Shown: positions 10,168 through 20,029, counted from the stretch's first letter. The stretch: DNA of 60,262 nucleotides from Buchnera aphidicola (Pemphigus obesinymphae) (GCF_026122815.1 NZ_JAIWQW010000002.1:1-60262), one strand, 5' to 3'. Translations and numbers: made by a program. The notes: generated by a model not told the origin, from the letters alone.

Positions 10168-10986
10168 TTATTGAGTATATTTTAAATTTTTATTATTAAT
10201 GTTTAAAATTTGATCAATTTTTTCTTCTTTACGTAATGTTAATATTTCACAGCTTTTATCTGTAACCAAAATAGTATGTTCATATTGAGCTGATAAACCA
10301 TGATCTTTAGTTTTTATTGTCCAACCATCTTTCATACATCTTACTTGGTTACTGCCTGTGTTGATCATAGGTTCAATTGTAAAAGTCATACCTGGTTTTA
10401 ATATTATCCCTGGATCTCTATTATCGCAATGCAAAATTTGTGGTTCTTCATGAAAATTTTTTCCAATGCCATGTCCACAATATTCTTTTACTACAGAAAA
10501 TTTTTGTTTTTTAACATATTTTTCAATAGCTTGTCCTATCTCGTATAACGGCATATTCGGTTTTATTAAGTTTAATGCCAAATATAAACTTTCTTGCGCG
10601 ACATGGCATAAACGTTTACTAAGTATACTCGGTTTACCAAGAATGAACATTTTTGACGTATCACTATGATATCCATTATGAATTAATGCCACATCAATAT
10701 TTATAATGTCTCCTTCTTTTAACTTTTGTTTAATGTTGGGAATCCCATGACAAACCACGTCATTTACAGAAGTACAAATAGATTTGGGATATCCATTGTA
10801 TCCTAAACAAGCAGGAATGGATTTTTGTTTTTTAATAATATAATTATGGCAAATTTGATTTATTTCTTCTGTTGTAATGTTATGTACTATGTGGCTTTCA
10901 ATCATATCCAAAACTTCCGCAGCTAATTTTCCTACTTTTCTCATTTTTTTGATTTCTTCATCGTTTTTAATTAACATTGATTTCAT
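10168..10986 (-). CDS. map: Methionine aminopeptidase, type I
   Basis: Removes the initiator methionine from nascent proteins. Metal ligands are all visible: two Asp in NIDVALIHNGYHSDTS, His in GHGIGKNFHEEP, Glu in FTIEPM and Glu in QYEHTI. I place the start at the ATG at 10986 (272 aa; E. coli 264) because an AAGAGA ribosome binding site precedes it. An ATG eight codons upstream (11010) has none. It is divergent from rpsB, as in E. coli. Confidence 0.95.
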   Translation of the reverse strand: MKSMLIKNDEEIKKMRKVGKLAAEVLDMIESHIVHNITTEEINQICHNYIIKKQKSIPACLGYNGYPKSICTSVNDVVCHGIPNIKQKLKEGDIINIDVALIHNGYHSDTSKMFILGKPSILSKRLCHVAQESLYLALNLIKPNMPLYEIGQAIEKYVKKQKFSVVKEYCGHGIGKNFHEEPQILHCDNRDPGIILKPGMTFTIEPMINTGSNQVRCMKDGWTIKTKDHGLSAQYEHTILVTDKSCEILTLRKEEKIDQILNINNKNLKYTQ

Positions 10987-11222
10987 ATTTTTCTCTTGAT
11001 ATAAGTACATATAATAAAAAATTTTTTATTATTAAAAATAAAAAATAATTTTATTCCATTTTTATAAAATGTAATTGTTTAAATAGTTATTTTTTAATTT
11101 AATTATTTTTATGATTTTATATATGATATTTTTAATGTCTACTCTATTTATAAATAAATAATATACATATATAGTAATATATAAATATTATTAGTTTTAA
11201 AAAATATATAATGAGGTAAATT

Positions 11223-11912
11223 ATGACAGATATTTCTATGAAAGATATGATAAAAGCTGGTGTACATTTTGGTCATCAAACGCGTTATTGGAATCCGAAA
11301 ATGAAACCGTTCATATTTGGATCTCGGAATAGGGTACATATTATTAATTTGGAAAAAACATTACCTATGTTTAATATTGCTTTAAAAGAATTAAAGAAAA
11401 TATCTTTACGTAAAGGGAAAATATTATTTGTTGGTACCAAACGAGCAGCGAGTAAAGAAATTAAGCAGTCTGCTATATCTTGTAAACAATTTTATGTAAA
11501 TCACCGTTGGTTAGGAGGTATGTTAACAAATTGGAAAACAGTTCGACAATCTATAAAACGTTTAAAGGATTTGGAAATAGAATCTCAAGATGGAACTTTT
11601 GAAAAATTGACGAAAAAAGAAGTTTTACTTCGTACGCGTGAATTAGCTAAATTAGAGAATAGTTTAGGTGGTATTAAAAATATGGGAGGTTTGCCTGATG
11701 CATTATTCGTAGTAGATTCAGAACACGAACATATAGCAGTAAAGGAAGCAAATAATTTAAGTATCCCTGTTTTTGCCATAGTGGACACTAATTCTAATCC
11801 TGATGGTGTAGATTATATTATTCCTGGAAATGATGATGCAATTAGATCGGTAAGATTGTATTTAAAATCGGTTACTCTTGTTATAATGCAGGGTATTTCT
11901 AAAAATTTTTAA
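11223..11912 (+). CDS. rpsB: 30S ribosomal protein S2
   Basis: Small-subunit protein needed late in 30S assembly. It has 229 residues against 241 in E. coli, with near-collinear identity from [21 protein letters not shown] to about residue 225. The missing part is the acidic C-terminal tail. The [12 protein letters not shown] and [16 protein letters not shown] blocks are intact. An upstream GAGG (ATGAGGTAAATT before the ATG) is a good ribosome binding site. It heads the rpsB-tsf unit. I could not resolve the promoter or an S2 autoregulatory leader. Confidence 0.98.
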   Translation: MTDISMKDMIKAGVHFGHQTRYWNPKMKPFIFGSRNRVHIINLEKTLPMFNIALKELKKISLRKGKILFVGTKRAASKEIKQSAISCKQFYVNHRWLGGMLTNWKTVRQSIKRLKDLEIESQDGTFEKLTKKEVLLRTRELAKLENSLGGIKNMGGLPDALFVVDSEHEHIAVKEANNLSIPVFAIVDTNSNPDGVDYIIPGNDDAIRSVRLYLKSVTLVIMQGISKNF

Positions 11913-12048
11913 ACAATGATACTGCTAAGACTTGGTAATATCCGTGTATTTTTATACATATGATTGATATTGCGGTACATAAAGATTTAATGAAATTAAT
12001 ATAAGCAACGCAATTTATTTTTTAATAGGAACATGGAGAATTACAAAT

Positions 12049-12843
12049 ATGGTTAAAGTTACTGCTTCGCTTGTAAAAGAACTGAGATTGCGAACAGGAG
12101 CAGGAATAATGGAATGTAAAAAAGCATTGATAGATTCTGGTGGAAACATAGAATTATCTATTGATTTTTTAAGAAAAACAGGACATGTTAAGGCAGAAAA
12201 AAAAAATAGTCGTATTACTGCTCAAGGTTCTATCTTTACGTACTTACATAAAAATACAGCTGCGATTTTAGAATTAAATTGTGAAAGTGATTTTGTAGCT
12301 AAAGATATTGAATTTATTTCTTTTGGACAGATAATTGTTGAGTTAGCTTGTCTAAAAAAGATAAGTAATATTGATTTATTGAAAAAAAATTTTGAAGAAA
12401 AGCGAATTTCTTTATTATTAAAAGTGGGTGAAAATATCAATATTACACGTATAGCATTATTGGAAGCTGAAAAAATTGTTTCTTATGTACATGATTCTCG
12501 TATTGGAGTGTTAGTTGGTGCTACTTCAGATAGTAATAAAAAGATAATAAAACAAATAGCCATGCATATTACTGCTAGTAAACCAGAGTTTTTAAATAAA
12601 AATAAGGTTCCAAAATCTGTCATTGATCGAGAATACAAAATTCAATTAGATATTGCTAAAAAATTTAAAAAAAATAAGTTAATATCTGAAAAAATAGTAC
12701 AGGGGAAAATGAACAAATTTTTTTCTGAAATTACTTTAATAGGACAGAAATTTATCATGGATGTCGAAAAAACTGTTGGTCAATTACTTTTAGATAGTAA
12801 ATCTGAAGTGACATCTTTCATTAGATTTGAAATTGGAGAATAA
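12049..12843 (+). CDS. tsf: Elongation factor Ts
   Basis: Guanine-nucleotide exchange factor for EF-Tu. It has 264 residues (E. coli 283). The N-terminal domain (TASLVKELRLRTGAGIMECKKAL), the SDFVAKD exchange motif (TDFVAKD in E. coli) and the core GENINITR, IAMHITASKPEF and TVGQLLLD blocks are present. The protein stops at FEIGE, lacking about 19 C-terminal residues. It is cotranscribed with rpsB after a 136 nt spacer. A rho-independent terminator follows at 12904. Confidence 0.97.
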   Translation: MVKVTASLVKELRLRTGAGIMECKKALIDSGGNIELSIDFLRKTGHVKAEKKNSRITAQGSIFTYLHKNTAAILELNCESDFVAKDIEFISFGQIIVELACLKKISNIDLLKKNFEEKRISLLLKVGENINITRIALLEAEKIVSYVHDSRIGVLVGATSDSNKKIIKQIAMHITASKPEFLNKNKVPKSVIDREYKIQLDIAKKFKKNKLISEKIVQGKMNKFFSEITLIGQKFIMDVEKTVGQLLLDSKSEVTSFIRFEIGE

Positions 12844-12903
12844 ATTTAGTTTTATTTTTAGATAGTGTAATAAAATTAAATATTTTTAAAATATTATTTT
12901 TTT

Positions 12904-12931
12904 AAGGGCCGCTTGTCAGCGGTTCTTTTTT
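12904..12931 (+). terminator. Rho-independent terminator of rpsB-tsf
   Basis: Ten base pairs (AAGGGCCGCT at 12904-12913 with AGCGGTTCTT at 12918-12927, two G-T pairs) close a TGTC tetraloop, and a T run continues to 12931. A terminator lies at the same place in E. coli. Confidence 0.88.
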
Positions 12932-12981
12932 ATTTTTTCATGATATATTTTTTATTAATATTATGTATTAGGTTTAAAAAT

Positions 12982-13707
12982 ATGAAAAAGAACGCAAAAC
13001 TTGTATACCAACGTATAATATTAAAAATTAGTGGAGAAATATTAAAGAGTAATTATGAATCGGAAATTGATTTACATTTATTAAACCGCATGATAAAAGA
13101 AATTAAAAGTTTAATAAAAATTGGTATTCAAGTAGGTATTGTTGTCGGCGGTGGAAATTTAATTCGTGGTTCAAATGTAAAAAAAATTGGTGTCAGTGTT
13201 AATACCGCTGATCATATGGGTATGTTATCAACAATTATTAATGGGTTGCTTATAACAGATACAATGAATCGTTATACTATAAAGACTCAACTTATGTCTG
13301 CTATTTCTGTTTCTGGTATTTGTCAAATCTACAATGTAGAGAAAGCAATTTATTTATTATCTAAGCAGTGTGTTTTAGTTTTTTCTGGAGGCATTGGTTG
13401 TCCATTTTTTACAACTGATTCTGCAGCTTGTATTCGCGGGATTGAGGTTAAAGCTGATATTGTTTTAAAAGCTACTAAAGTTGATGGAGTTTATTCTTCC
13501 GATCCTAAAACAAATTATGATGCCATTATGTATCAAAATATAAAATATGAAGATGTATTAAACCAAGATCTGAAAATTATGGATCCAACTGCTATTATAC
13601 TTGCTCGAGATCACAGTTTACCAATTTGTATTTTTAATATGTATAAATCTGGTGCATTATATAGAATAATGACAGGCGAACAAGAAGGAACATTAATAAT
13701 TAGTTGA
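12982..13707 (+). CDS. pyrH: Uridylate kinase
   Basis: Phosphorylates UMP to UDP; the hexameric bacterial enzyme of the amino-acid-kinase fold. The ATG at 12982 gives 241 residues, exactly the E. coli length, beginning MKKNAKLVYQRIILKISGE. An upstream in-frame TTG at 12913 lies inside the tsf terminator and is not credible. GGGNLIRG and the LKATKVDGVYSSDP segment are present. It sits between tsf and frr as in E. coli. Confidence 0.97.
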   Translation: MKKNAKLVYQRIILKISGEILKSNYESEIDLHLLNRMIKEIKSLIKIGIQVGIVVGGGNLIRGSNVKKIGVSVNTADHMGMLSTIINGLLITDTMNRYTIKTQLMSAISVSGICQIYNVEKAIYLLSKQCVLVFSGGIGCPFFTTDSAACIRGIEVKADIVLKATKVDGVYSSDPKTNYDAIMYQNIKYEDVLNQDLKIMDPTAIILARDHSLPICIFNMYKSGALYRIMTGEQEGTLIIS

Positions 13708-13801
13708 AAGAAGATTATTTTAATAAATATATACGGATGTATGTAACATTTGATGTTATATATGATATTTACATATAGTAAAACATTTTATAAGGTTTAT
13801 C

Positions 13802-14359
13802 ATGCTTAATAATATTAAAAAAGATACAGAAAGTAATATGGAAAAATCTTTACAAAATTTTAAAAAAAATATTTTAAAAATAAGAACGAATCGTGCTTCT
13901 CCACATTTATTGGATGGTATATTAGTAGAATACTATGGTAAAAAAGTACCTATTCGTCAACTTGCTAGTGTTGTATTAGATGATTCTGTTACCTTAAAAG
14001 TTAATGTTTTTGATTCTTCTGTTATTAAATTGATTGAAAAAGCTATCATGAATGCAAATCTTGGTTTAAATCCTTATTCTAAAGGGAACACTATTCTAGT
14101 CCCTCTGCCTTCATTGACAGAAAGTAGAAGAAAAGAATTAATTAAAATAATAAAACATGCTAGTGAATGTAGTCGTATTAGTATTAGGAATATCAGACGA
14201 GATGCAAACGTAAAAATTAAAAATTTTTTGAAAAAAAAAATCATTAACGAAGATGCAGAGAGATTATTTCAAAATGAAATACAAAATATGACGGATAATT
14301 TTATAAAAAAAATTGATGTTCTTTTATCAGAAAAAGAAAAGGATTTAATGGTATTTTAA
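13802..14359 (+). CDS. frr: Ribosome recycling factor
   Basis: Splits post-termination ribosomes together with EF-G. It has 185 residues, identical in length to E. coli and collinear throughout: KIRTNRASPHLLDGI, VEYYGKKVPIRQLA, the LGLNPYSKGNTILVPLPSLTE loop and IRNIRRDANVKIK. It is the last gene before a 0.9 kb empty region where dxr lies in E. coli. Confidence 0.97.
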   Translation: MLNNIKKDTESNMEKSLQNFKKNILKIRTNRASPHLLDGILVEYYGKKVPIRQLASVVLDDSVTLKVNVFDSSVIKLIEKAIMNANLGLNPYSKGNTILVPLPSLTESRRKELIKIIKHASECSRISIRNIRRDANVKIKNFLKKKIINEDAERLFQNEIQNMTDNFIKKIDVLLSEKEKDLMVF

Positions 14360-15290
14360 TATATTTAAAAAAATTATTTTAATTTTTATTATTTTTTGTA
14401 GGATATAAACAAATTTTTTTTAAAATTTGTTTATATAAAAAATAGTTTTGTATAATAATGTTAATTTTTTAGAATTTAAATATTTATTTTTAATAATTTT
14501 TGTTCTTTTAAAGAAATAAAAAATATTTAGTAATATATTTTTAGTTTTGATTTTTATATTAATGTTGATATTAAATTTTATTTAATATTAAGAGTAGATC
14601 AAGAATTATTTTATTTTAGATAATAAGATTATTATTTAATTTTTTTTAATGGTATTATTGAGAATATTGCTATATATATAAAATATTGATGTATTAATAA
14701 TGGTAATTATTGATTTTTTTTAGCTTGATAAATATATATTTTGTTCATATAAAATATGTAGTAAAAATAGTTTTTTGCAAATGAACTATTAATGCTAACA
14801 ATATTTATGAAATAATTTCATACGTATACTATAGTTTTTATTATTAATTATTTTGATTTAATTTTTTATGATTTATCAGTGTTAATTAAAATTTAGATGA
14901 TTTTGATTTAAAAAAGAAAATATATTTATTATTTTTTAAATATTTTAAAATGTGTTGTATTTTTATTGAGTATAAAAAATGAATTTTAATTTAATTTTTT
15001 CGTTTTTTTATTAGTTAATAAAACATTAAATTTTAAATTTTTTATAGAGTATTCAATTAATGATTAAACTTAATATAAGAAACATTTTATGGTTTATCTT
15101 TATTAAATAAAAAATGATAATAGATATTAATTTGGTTATTTTTAATTTAGTAGATAATTATAGTAATATTTTAAATAGGTGTTTATATACATATTTACTA
15201 AATATGAATAATTATATCTATATTCCAGTATTTTTTTTAATATTGGTGTAATTTTATTTGATTGGTTTTAATAGAGAATATTTTTATTTT
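14360..15290. other. Gene-free region at the expected dxr position
   Basis: About 0.9 kb without a recognisable gene. In E. coli the order is frr-dxr-uppS. I saw no peptide resembling 1-deoxy-D-xylulose-5-phosphate reductoisomerase, so the gene appears deleted and its remains eroded. The only clear structure is the inverted repeat at 14403-14436. Confidence 0.6.
14403..14436. repeat. Perfect 15 bp inverted repeat downstream of frr
   Basis: The arm ATATAAACAAATTTT at 14403-14417 is perfectly complementary to 14422-14436, with a TTTT loop. It lies 43 nt after the frr stop and is followed by A residues, not T residues. It is a possible 3' end stabiliser or inefficient terminator for frr. Confidence 0.55.
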
Positions 15291-16025
15291 ATGTGTTCAA
15301 TAAATATGTTAAAATGCAGAAAATTATTAAAAAAAAAATTACGTCATGTAGCAATTATTATGGATGGGAATAGAAGATGGGCAAAAAACAAAGGTAGATT
15401 TTTTATATTAGGGTATCAGGAAGGGATTAAAGCTGTTCATCGCACTATAAATTTCGCAATTCTTAATCGTATTGAAGTACTATCATTATATGCTTTTAGT
15501 CGCGAAAATAGGTATCGTCCCATGTTAGAATTAAAGTTGTTAATGCAATTTTTTTTGCAAAAAATAGATGATGAAATTGCTAATTTCAATAGAAATAATG
15601 TTTGTGTAAAATTTATTGGAGATATCAAGTATTTTGATGATTTGTTACAAAAAAAGATTAAATTAGCAGAAATGTCAACCATAAACAATAATGGATTAAT
15701 ATTAATTATTGCTGCCAATTACGGAGGAAAATGGGATATTATCGAGGGGATAAAGAAAATTATAAAAAAAATAGAATCCGGTTTTTTACATGTAAATGAA
15801 ATTGAAGAAAGCACATTATCAAATGTATTAAGTACTAAAGATTTAGCTCCTGTTGATTTAGTTATTAGAACAGGAGGGGAATATCGTATTAGTAATTTTT
15901 TACTGTGGCAAATAGCTTATTCAGAATTATATTTTACCGATGTTCTTTGGCCTGATTTTAACGATTGTATTTTTAAATTGGCAATAGAAGTATTCTTGAA
16001 AAGGAAACGTAGATTTGGTTCTTAA
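15291..16025 (+). CDS. uppS: Undecaprenyl diphosphate synthase (cis-prenyltransferase)
   Basis: Extends farnesyl diphosphate with isopentenyl diphosphate to the C55 carrier lipid used in envelope glycan synthesis. Motifs: RHVAIIMDGNRRWA with catalytic Asp25, NYGGKWDI, and RTGGEYRISNFLLWQIAYSELYFTD. The ATG at 15291 gives 244 residues (E. coli 253) and best matches the family N terminus. The ATG at 15306 is an alternative, and an upstream TTG at 15258 is unlikely. No dxr precedes it and no cdsA or rseP follows. Retention is odd given the missing murein cluster. Confidence 0.94.
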   Translation: MCSINMLKCRKLLKKKLRHVAIIMDGNRRWAKNKGRFFILGYQEGIKAVHRTINFAILNRIEVLSLYAFSRENRYRPMLELKLLMQFFLQKIDDEIANFNRNNVCVKFIGDIKYFDDLLQKKIKLAEMSTINNNGLILIIAANYGGKWDIIEGIKKIIKKIESGFLHVNEIEESTLSNVLSTKDLAPVDLVIRTGGEYRISNFLLWQIAYSELYFTDVLWPDFNDCIFKLAIEVFLKRKRRFGS

Positions 16026-16305
16026 ATATAAAAAATATTTTTTATATTAAAAATTTTTTTTATGTTTTATAATAATTTAGTATTAATATCATAAACATGA
16101 TATAATTTTAAGTATTATAAAATCGATCTATAACTTCCTTATTATATAAAAAAAACATAATATATGTTATAATTTTTTAACTACCCCAACACTTTTAAAA
16201 TAATAATAGTTTTTATTATTAATCAATAAATATTTTTTTTATATATTTTTTGATAAACGCAATGAAGTGTCGATTACCAGAGTTTTTTAATAAATTTAAA
16301 TAATT

Positions 16306-18705
16306 ATGCTATTTATAAAACAATTATTGATTTTATTTTTTTTGTTTTTTAGTATTGATGGATATACTAAAGATAAGTGGTCAACAAAAGATATTACTTT
16401 TTCTGGATTACACAGATTTTCTAAAAAAAATGTTTTTAATTATATAAAAAAATATCATGGTAATAAAGTTAGTTGTAATAATTTAAATAAAGTGATTTAT
16501 AATTTATTACAAACCGGCCAATTTGAAAATATTAGAGTAATAAAATTTAAAAATAATTTGATTTTTAAAATAAAAGAACGATCAGATATATATCATATTG
16601 ATTTTTCTGATGGTATGGTTATTCCTAATGATGTTATAAAAATGTTATTAAGTAATAATATAAAAATAGGAGATAATTTAAATTCACATTATTTGAATTT
16701 ATTTAAAAATATGCTAAAAAAATATTATTTTAGTATAGGGAAATACAATGTTGATATTAAATTTATTTTTTTTATAAAATCAAATAAAACAGTTTATTTT
16801 AAAATATTAATTTTAGAAAGACAATTTGCTGTAGTGAATAATATAAATATATTTGGTAATCATGTTTTTTCTTCAAATAAAATTGTTTCTTTGTTGGAAT
16901 TATATAATCGATCTAACATTTCTTTTTTTATAGATAAAAAAGATTATCTTGTTAAAAAGTTTAGTAACGATTTAAAAAATATAAAAAATTTCTATTTACA
17001 AAATGGATATATATTTTTTAAATTTAGTAAAATTCATGTTGTTTTTTCTCTTGATAAAAAGAAAGTTGATATAAATATTTTTTTAAAAGAAGGATCAAAA
17101 TATTGTGTATCTAAATTTTTTATTCGTGGTAATGTGTTGTTCTATTATAAAAAAATTAATACCATTATTTATGGTATAACAAAAAAACACATTGATTGTA
17201 TTCATATTTTTAAATTAAAAAAAATAATAAAAAATATGTTTTTTTGTGATGGTTATCCTAATGTAAATGTTTCTGTTTATTTTAAGAAAAATGCATTACA
17301 TGATAATGTAGATTTGTATTTCTATGTTTATCCTAATCAACGTTATATATTAAACAAAATAAATTTTGCAGGAAATAAATTTACTACAAATGATTTTTTA
17401 CATGATAAAATTAAACATAAAGAAGGCGATTGGTTAAATATTCTTTTGCTGGTGAAAGGCAGAGAAGATCTTTTAGAAACTGGTTTTTTTAAAGATATAA
17501 AATTAAATTTTTATAATTTTAATAATGGATCAAAAAAAATTGATGCAGTTTATACTATACAAGAAAATGATATTGGAAATATTAATTTCAGTTTTGGTTA
17601 TGGTATGGAAAGTGGCATAAATTTAAATTTAAATATGATTCGAAATCATTTATTTAATACAGGGTCTAAAATTCAGTTAAGTATTCTTAAAGATATGAAT
17701 CAAATATCTGGTTCATTGATATTTAAATATCCTTTTTTAAACGTATTTCAAAATAACTTAAAAGGTCAATTTTTTTATAATTATTTTAAGTTTAATGAAG
17801 TTGATAGTAATTTTTATCAAAATAAACGTTATGGTTTAGATACTATTTTAGGATTTTTAATTAACAAAAAAAATGAATTTAATGTCGGAATACATTATGT
17901 ACACAACAATATTTCTAATATTGAATCTCCTTTTTCTATATGGCGTTATATTAAATCTTTAAAATCAAATTATAAAAAATATAACACTGATGATATATTG
18001 ATGAGTTTTTTTTGGATTTTTAATGATTTACGCCATGAAAATTATTATTTATTAGGAAATTATACAACATTGAGTGGAAAATCTACTATTTTAGGTTCTG
18101 ACAATCATTTTAATAAAATAAAATTAGAATCAAGGGAATATTTTAGATTTAAATATAATAAAAATTTGATACTATTTGCTCGTACTTATTTAGGTTTTGG
18201 AAACAGTAATCATATTGATGAAGAATTTCCTTTTTATGAAAATTATTATGCAGGAGGAATTGGTTCTATACGTGGTTTTAAATTTAATAGTATAGGCCCT
18301 AAAGATATTTATTATAATAAATATAATAATTTTTGTATCGGTAAGCAATTTTATAAATTTTGTCAATCCGATATTTCTACAGGAGGGAATGCAATAATTA
18401 ATACTAATTTAGAATTGATAAAAAAAATATTATTAAATGATAACTATAAATTAAGTGTAATTACTGCTTCTGTATTTTTGGATTCAACTACTGTTTGGAA
18501 CACTCATTGGATCAATTCTCTGGACAGTAAATTATCTCATTTCCTCGATTATAGTAATCCTTATGATATTCGTGTGTCCACGGGTATTTCTTTGCAATGG
18601 ATTTCTCCATTAGGTCCATTAAATTTTTCATATTCTTATCCATTAAAATATAATGATAAAGATAAAATAGAATCTTTTCAATTTAATATAGGGAAAATTT
18701 GGTAA
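16306..18705 (+). CDS. bamA: Outer membrane protein assembly factor BamA
   Basis: Central Omp85 component that inserts beta-barrel proteins into the outer membrane. It has 799 residues (E. coli 810). A signal peptide of about 20 residues is followed by five POTRA domains (to about 420) and a C-terminal 16-strand barrel. The loop-6 motif is GSIRGF (VRGF in E. coli), followed by a GPKD segment. The barrel ends in FQFNIGKIW with the expected terminal aromatic. POTRA regions are divergent and Lys/Asn/Phe-rich; the barrel is better conserved. skp, lpxD, lpxA and lpxB, which lie between bamA and rnhB in E. coli apart from fabZ, are absent. Confidence 0.96.
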   Translation: MLFIKQLLILFFLFFSIDGYTKDKWSTKDITFSGLHRFSKKNVFNYIKKYHGNKVSCNNLNKVIYNLLQTGQFENIRVIKFKNNLIFKIKERSDIYHIDFSDGMVIPNDVIKMLLSNNIKIGDNLNSHYLNLFKNMLKKYYFSIGKYNVDIKFIFFIKSNKTVYFKILILERQFAVVNNINIFGNHVFSSNKIVSLLELYNRSNISFFIDKKDYLVKKFSNDLKNIKNFYLQNGYIFFKFSKIHVVFSLDKKKVDINIFLKEGSKYCVSKFFIRGNVLFYYKKINTIIYGITKKHIDCIHIFKLKKIIKNMFFCDGYPNVNVSVYFKKNALHDNVDLYFYVYPNQRYILNKINFAGNKFTTNDFLHDKIKHKEGDWLNILLLVKGREDLLETGFFKDIKLNFYNFNNGSKKIDAVYTIQENDIGNINFSFGYGMESGINLNLNMIRNHLFNTGSKIQLSILKDMNQISGSLIFKYPFLNVFQNNLKGQFFYNYFKFNEVDSNFYQNKRYGLDTILGFLINKKNEFNVGIHYVHNNISNIESPFSIWRYIKSLKSNYKKYNTDDILMSFFWIFNDLRHENYYLLGNYTTLSGKSTILGSDNHFNKIKLESREYFRFKYNKNLILFARTYLGFGNSNHIDEEFPFYENYYAGGIGSIRGFKFNSIGPKDIYYNKYNNFCIGKQFYKFCQSDISTGGNAIINTNLELIKKILLNDNYKLSVITASVFLDSTTVWNTHWINSLDSKLSHFLDYSNPYDIRVSTGISLQWISPLGPLNFSYSYPLKYNDKDKIESFQFNIGKIW

Positions 18706-18814
18706 TTTAAAATTATGACTTAACTATTGAATTAGATTCGAATTTTGATGAGAGATAATTATTATTATAAATAATATTTCTTATGAGAATTTAAATCATT
18801 GAATTGGTGATTAT

Positions 18815-19264
18815 ATGAATAATATAAATGTTATAGATGTAAAAAATATTTTTGGATTTTTACCTCATAGATATCCATTTTTATTTATTGATCGTGTCAT
18901 TGAGATAAAAAAATATGAATATATTTATGCTATTAAGAATGTTTCAATAAATGAATCATGTTTCCAGGGACATTTTCCTAATAATCCTATTTTCCCAGGT
19001 GTATTAATTATAGAATCTATGGCACAAGCTTCAGGATTATTAGTTATAAATAGTTTTAAAAACTTATCATCGTATATAAGTTATTATTTAGCTTCTATTG
19101 ATAGAGTTCGTTTTAAAAAAATAGTTGTCCCCGGAGACCAAATTTTCATTGAAGTTGTAATTGAAAAAAATAAAAAAAATCTTACTCGGTTCCGAGGTTT
19201 AGCAAAAGTTAATAACAATATTGTTTGTAAAGCAATTATCACATGTATGCTTAAAAAAAATTGA
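18815..19264 (+). CDS. fabZ: (3R)-hydroxyacyl-ACP dehydratase FabZ
   Basis: Dehydrates 3-hydroxyacyl-ACP in type II fatty acid synthesis. It has 149 residues (E. coli 151), hot-dog fold. LPHRYPFLFIDRV is followed by GHFPNNPIFPGVLIIESMAQASG, which carries the catalytic His and Glu. With fabI and acpS in this window it shows fatty acid synthesis is still encoded. It follows bamA by 109 nt, where E. coli has skp and lpxD. Confidence 0.96.
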   Translation: MNNINVIDVKNIFGFLPHRYPFLFIDRVIEIKKYEYIYAIKNVSINESCFQGHFPNNPIFPGVLIIESMAQASGLLVINSFKNLSSYISYYLASIDRVRFKKIVVPGDQIFIEVVIEKNKKNLTRFRGLAKVNNNIVCKAIITCMLKKN

Positions 19265-19409
19265 AAGATATAAAATATATTTTTAATATTTAGCTTAATT
19301 TAAATATGTTTTTATTGATGTCAGTAAAATCCAGTTTATATTCGTATTGAATATATATATAATATTTTTATAAAATTAATTTTTTGTATTATTTAATATT
19401 ATTTTAAAT

Positions 19410-19982
19410 ATGAAATTTATAGCAGGTATAGATGAAGTTGGATGTGGAGCTTTAGTGGGTAATGTAGTTAGTGCTGCTGTTATATTAAATCCATCGGTTT
19501 TTATTCATGGTTTAACAGATTCTAAAAAAATATCAGATAAAAATAGATTATTTTTATTTAATGAGATAATAAATAAAGCAACAGCATGGAGTGTAGGATC
19601 AGCTAATTCTAAAGAAATAGATACTTTAAATATTTTAAATGCATCGCTTTTGTCGATGAAGAGAGCTGTAGATAATTTAATATATAAACCAGATTTTTTA
19701 TTTATAGATGGGAAATATTCTATTCAAGTTCCTATTCCATCAATGTCTATAATTCATGGTGATAATTTAATTCCTGAAATCAGTGCTGCTTCTATTGTAG
19801 CAAAAGTAATTCGTGATAGAGAAATGTTAGAATTACATCGTTTATTTCCTCAATATGGATTTTCAGATCATAAGGGTTATTCAACTAAAAAACACGTATC
19901 TATGTTAATAAAATATGGTCCTATACCTCAACATCGTCATACATTTTCTCCTATTACAAAAATGAGAAAAAATATTAAATAA
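19410..19982 (+). CDS. rnhB: Ribonuclease HII
   Basis: Cleaves RNA in RNA-DNA hybrids and 5' of single ribonucleotides in DNA. It has 190 residues (E. coli 198). Asp8 and Glu9 of GIDEVG, the Asp in FLFIDGK and the Asp in VAKVIRDREM form the metal site. The motif normally written GRG reads Gly11-Cys12-Gly13 here, because codon 12 (19443-19445) is TGT. The rest, including LTDSKKIS, PEISAASIVAKV and QYGFSDHKGYSTKKH, is well kept. It lies next to dnaE as in E. coli. Confidence 0.95.
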   Translation: MKFIAGIDEVGCGALVGNVVSAAVILNPSVFIHGLTDSKKISDKNRLFLFNEIINKATAWSVGSANSKEIDTLNILNASLLSMKRAVDNLIYKPDFLFIDGKYSIQVPIPSMSIIHGDNLIPEISAASIVAKVIRDREMLELHRLFPQYGFSDHKGYSTKKHVSMLIKYGPIPQHRHTFSPITKMRKNIK

Positions 19983-20029
19983 AATATTTTAATTTTTATT
20001 TTTATTTTTTATTAAAAGGATACTTTTAT

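Noticed and set aside
11148-11339. 63-codon minus-strand frame across the rpsB start
   Set aside because: Antisense to the conserved rpsB N terminus, with no family resemblance.
12913-12981. Upstream TTG extension of pyrH
   Set aside because: The extension begins in the tsf terminator hairpin; the ATG at 12982 gives the exact E. coli protein length.
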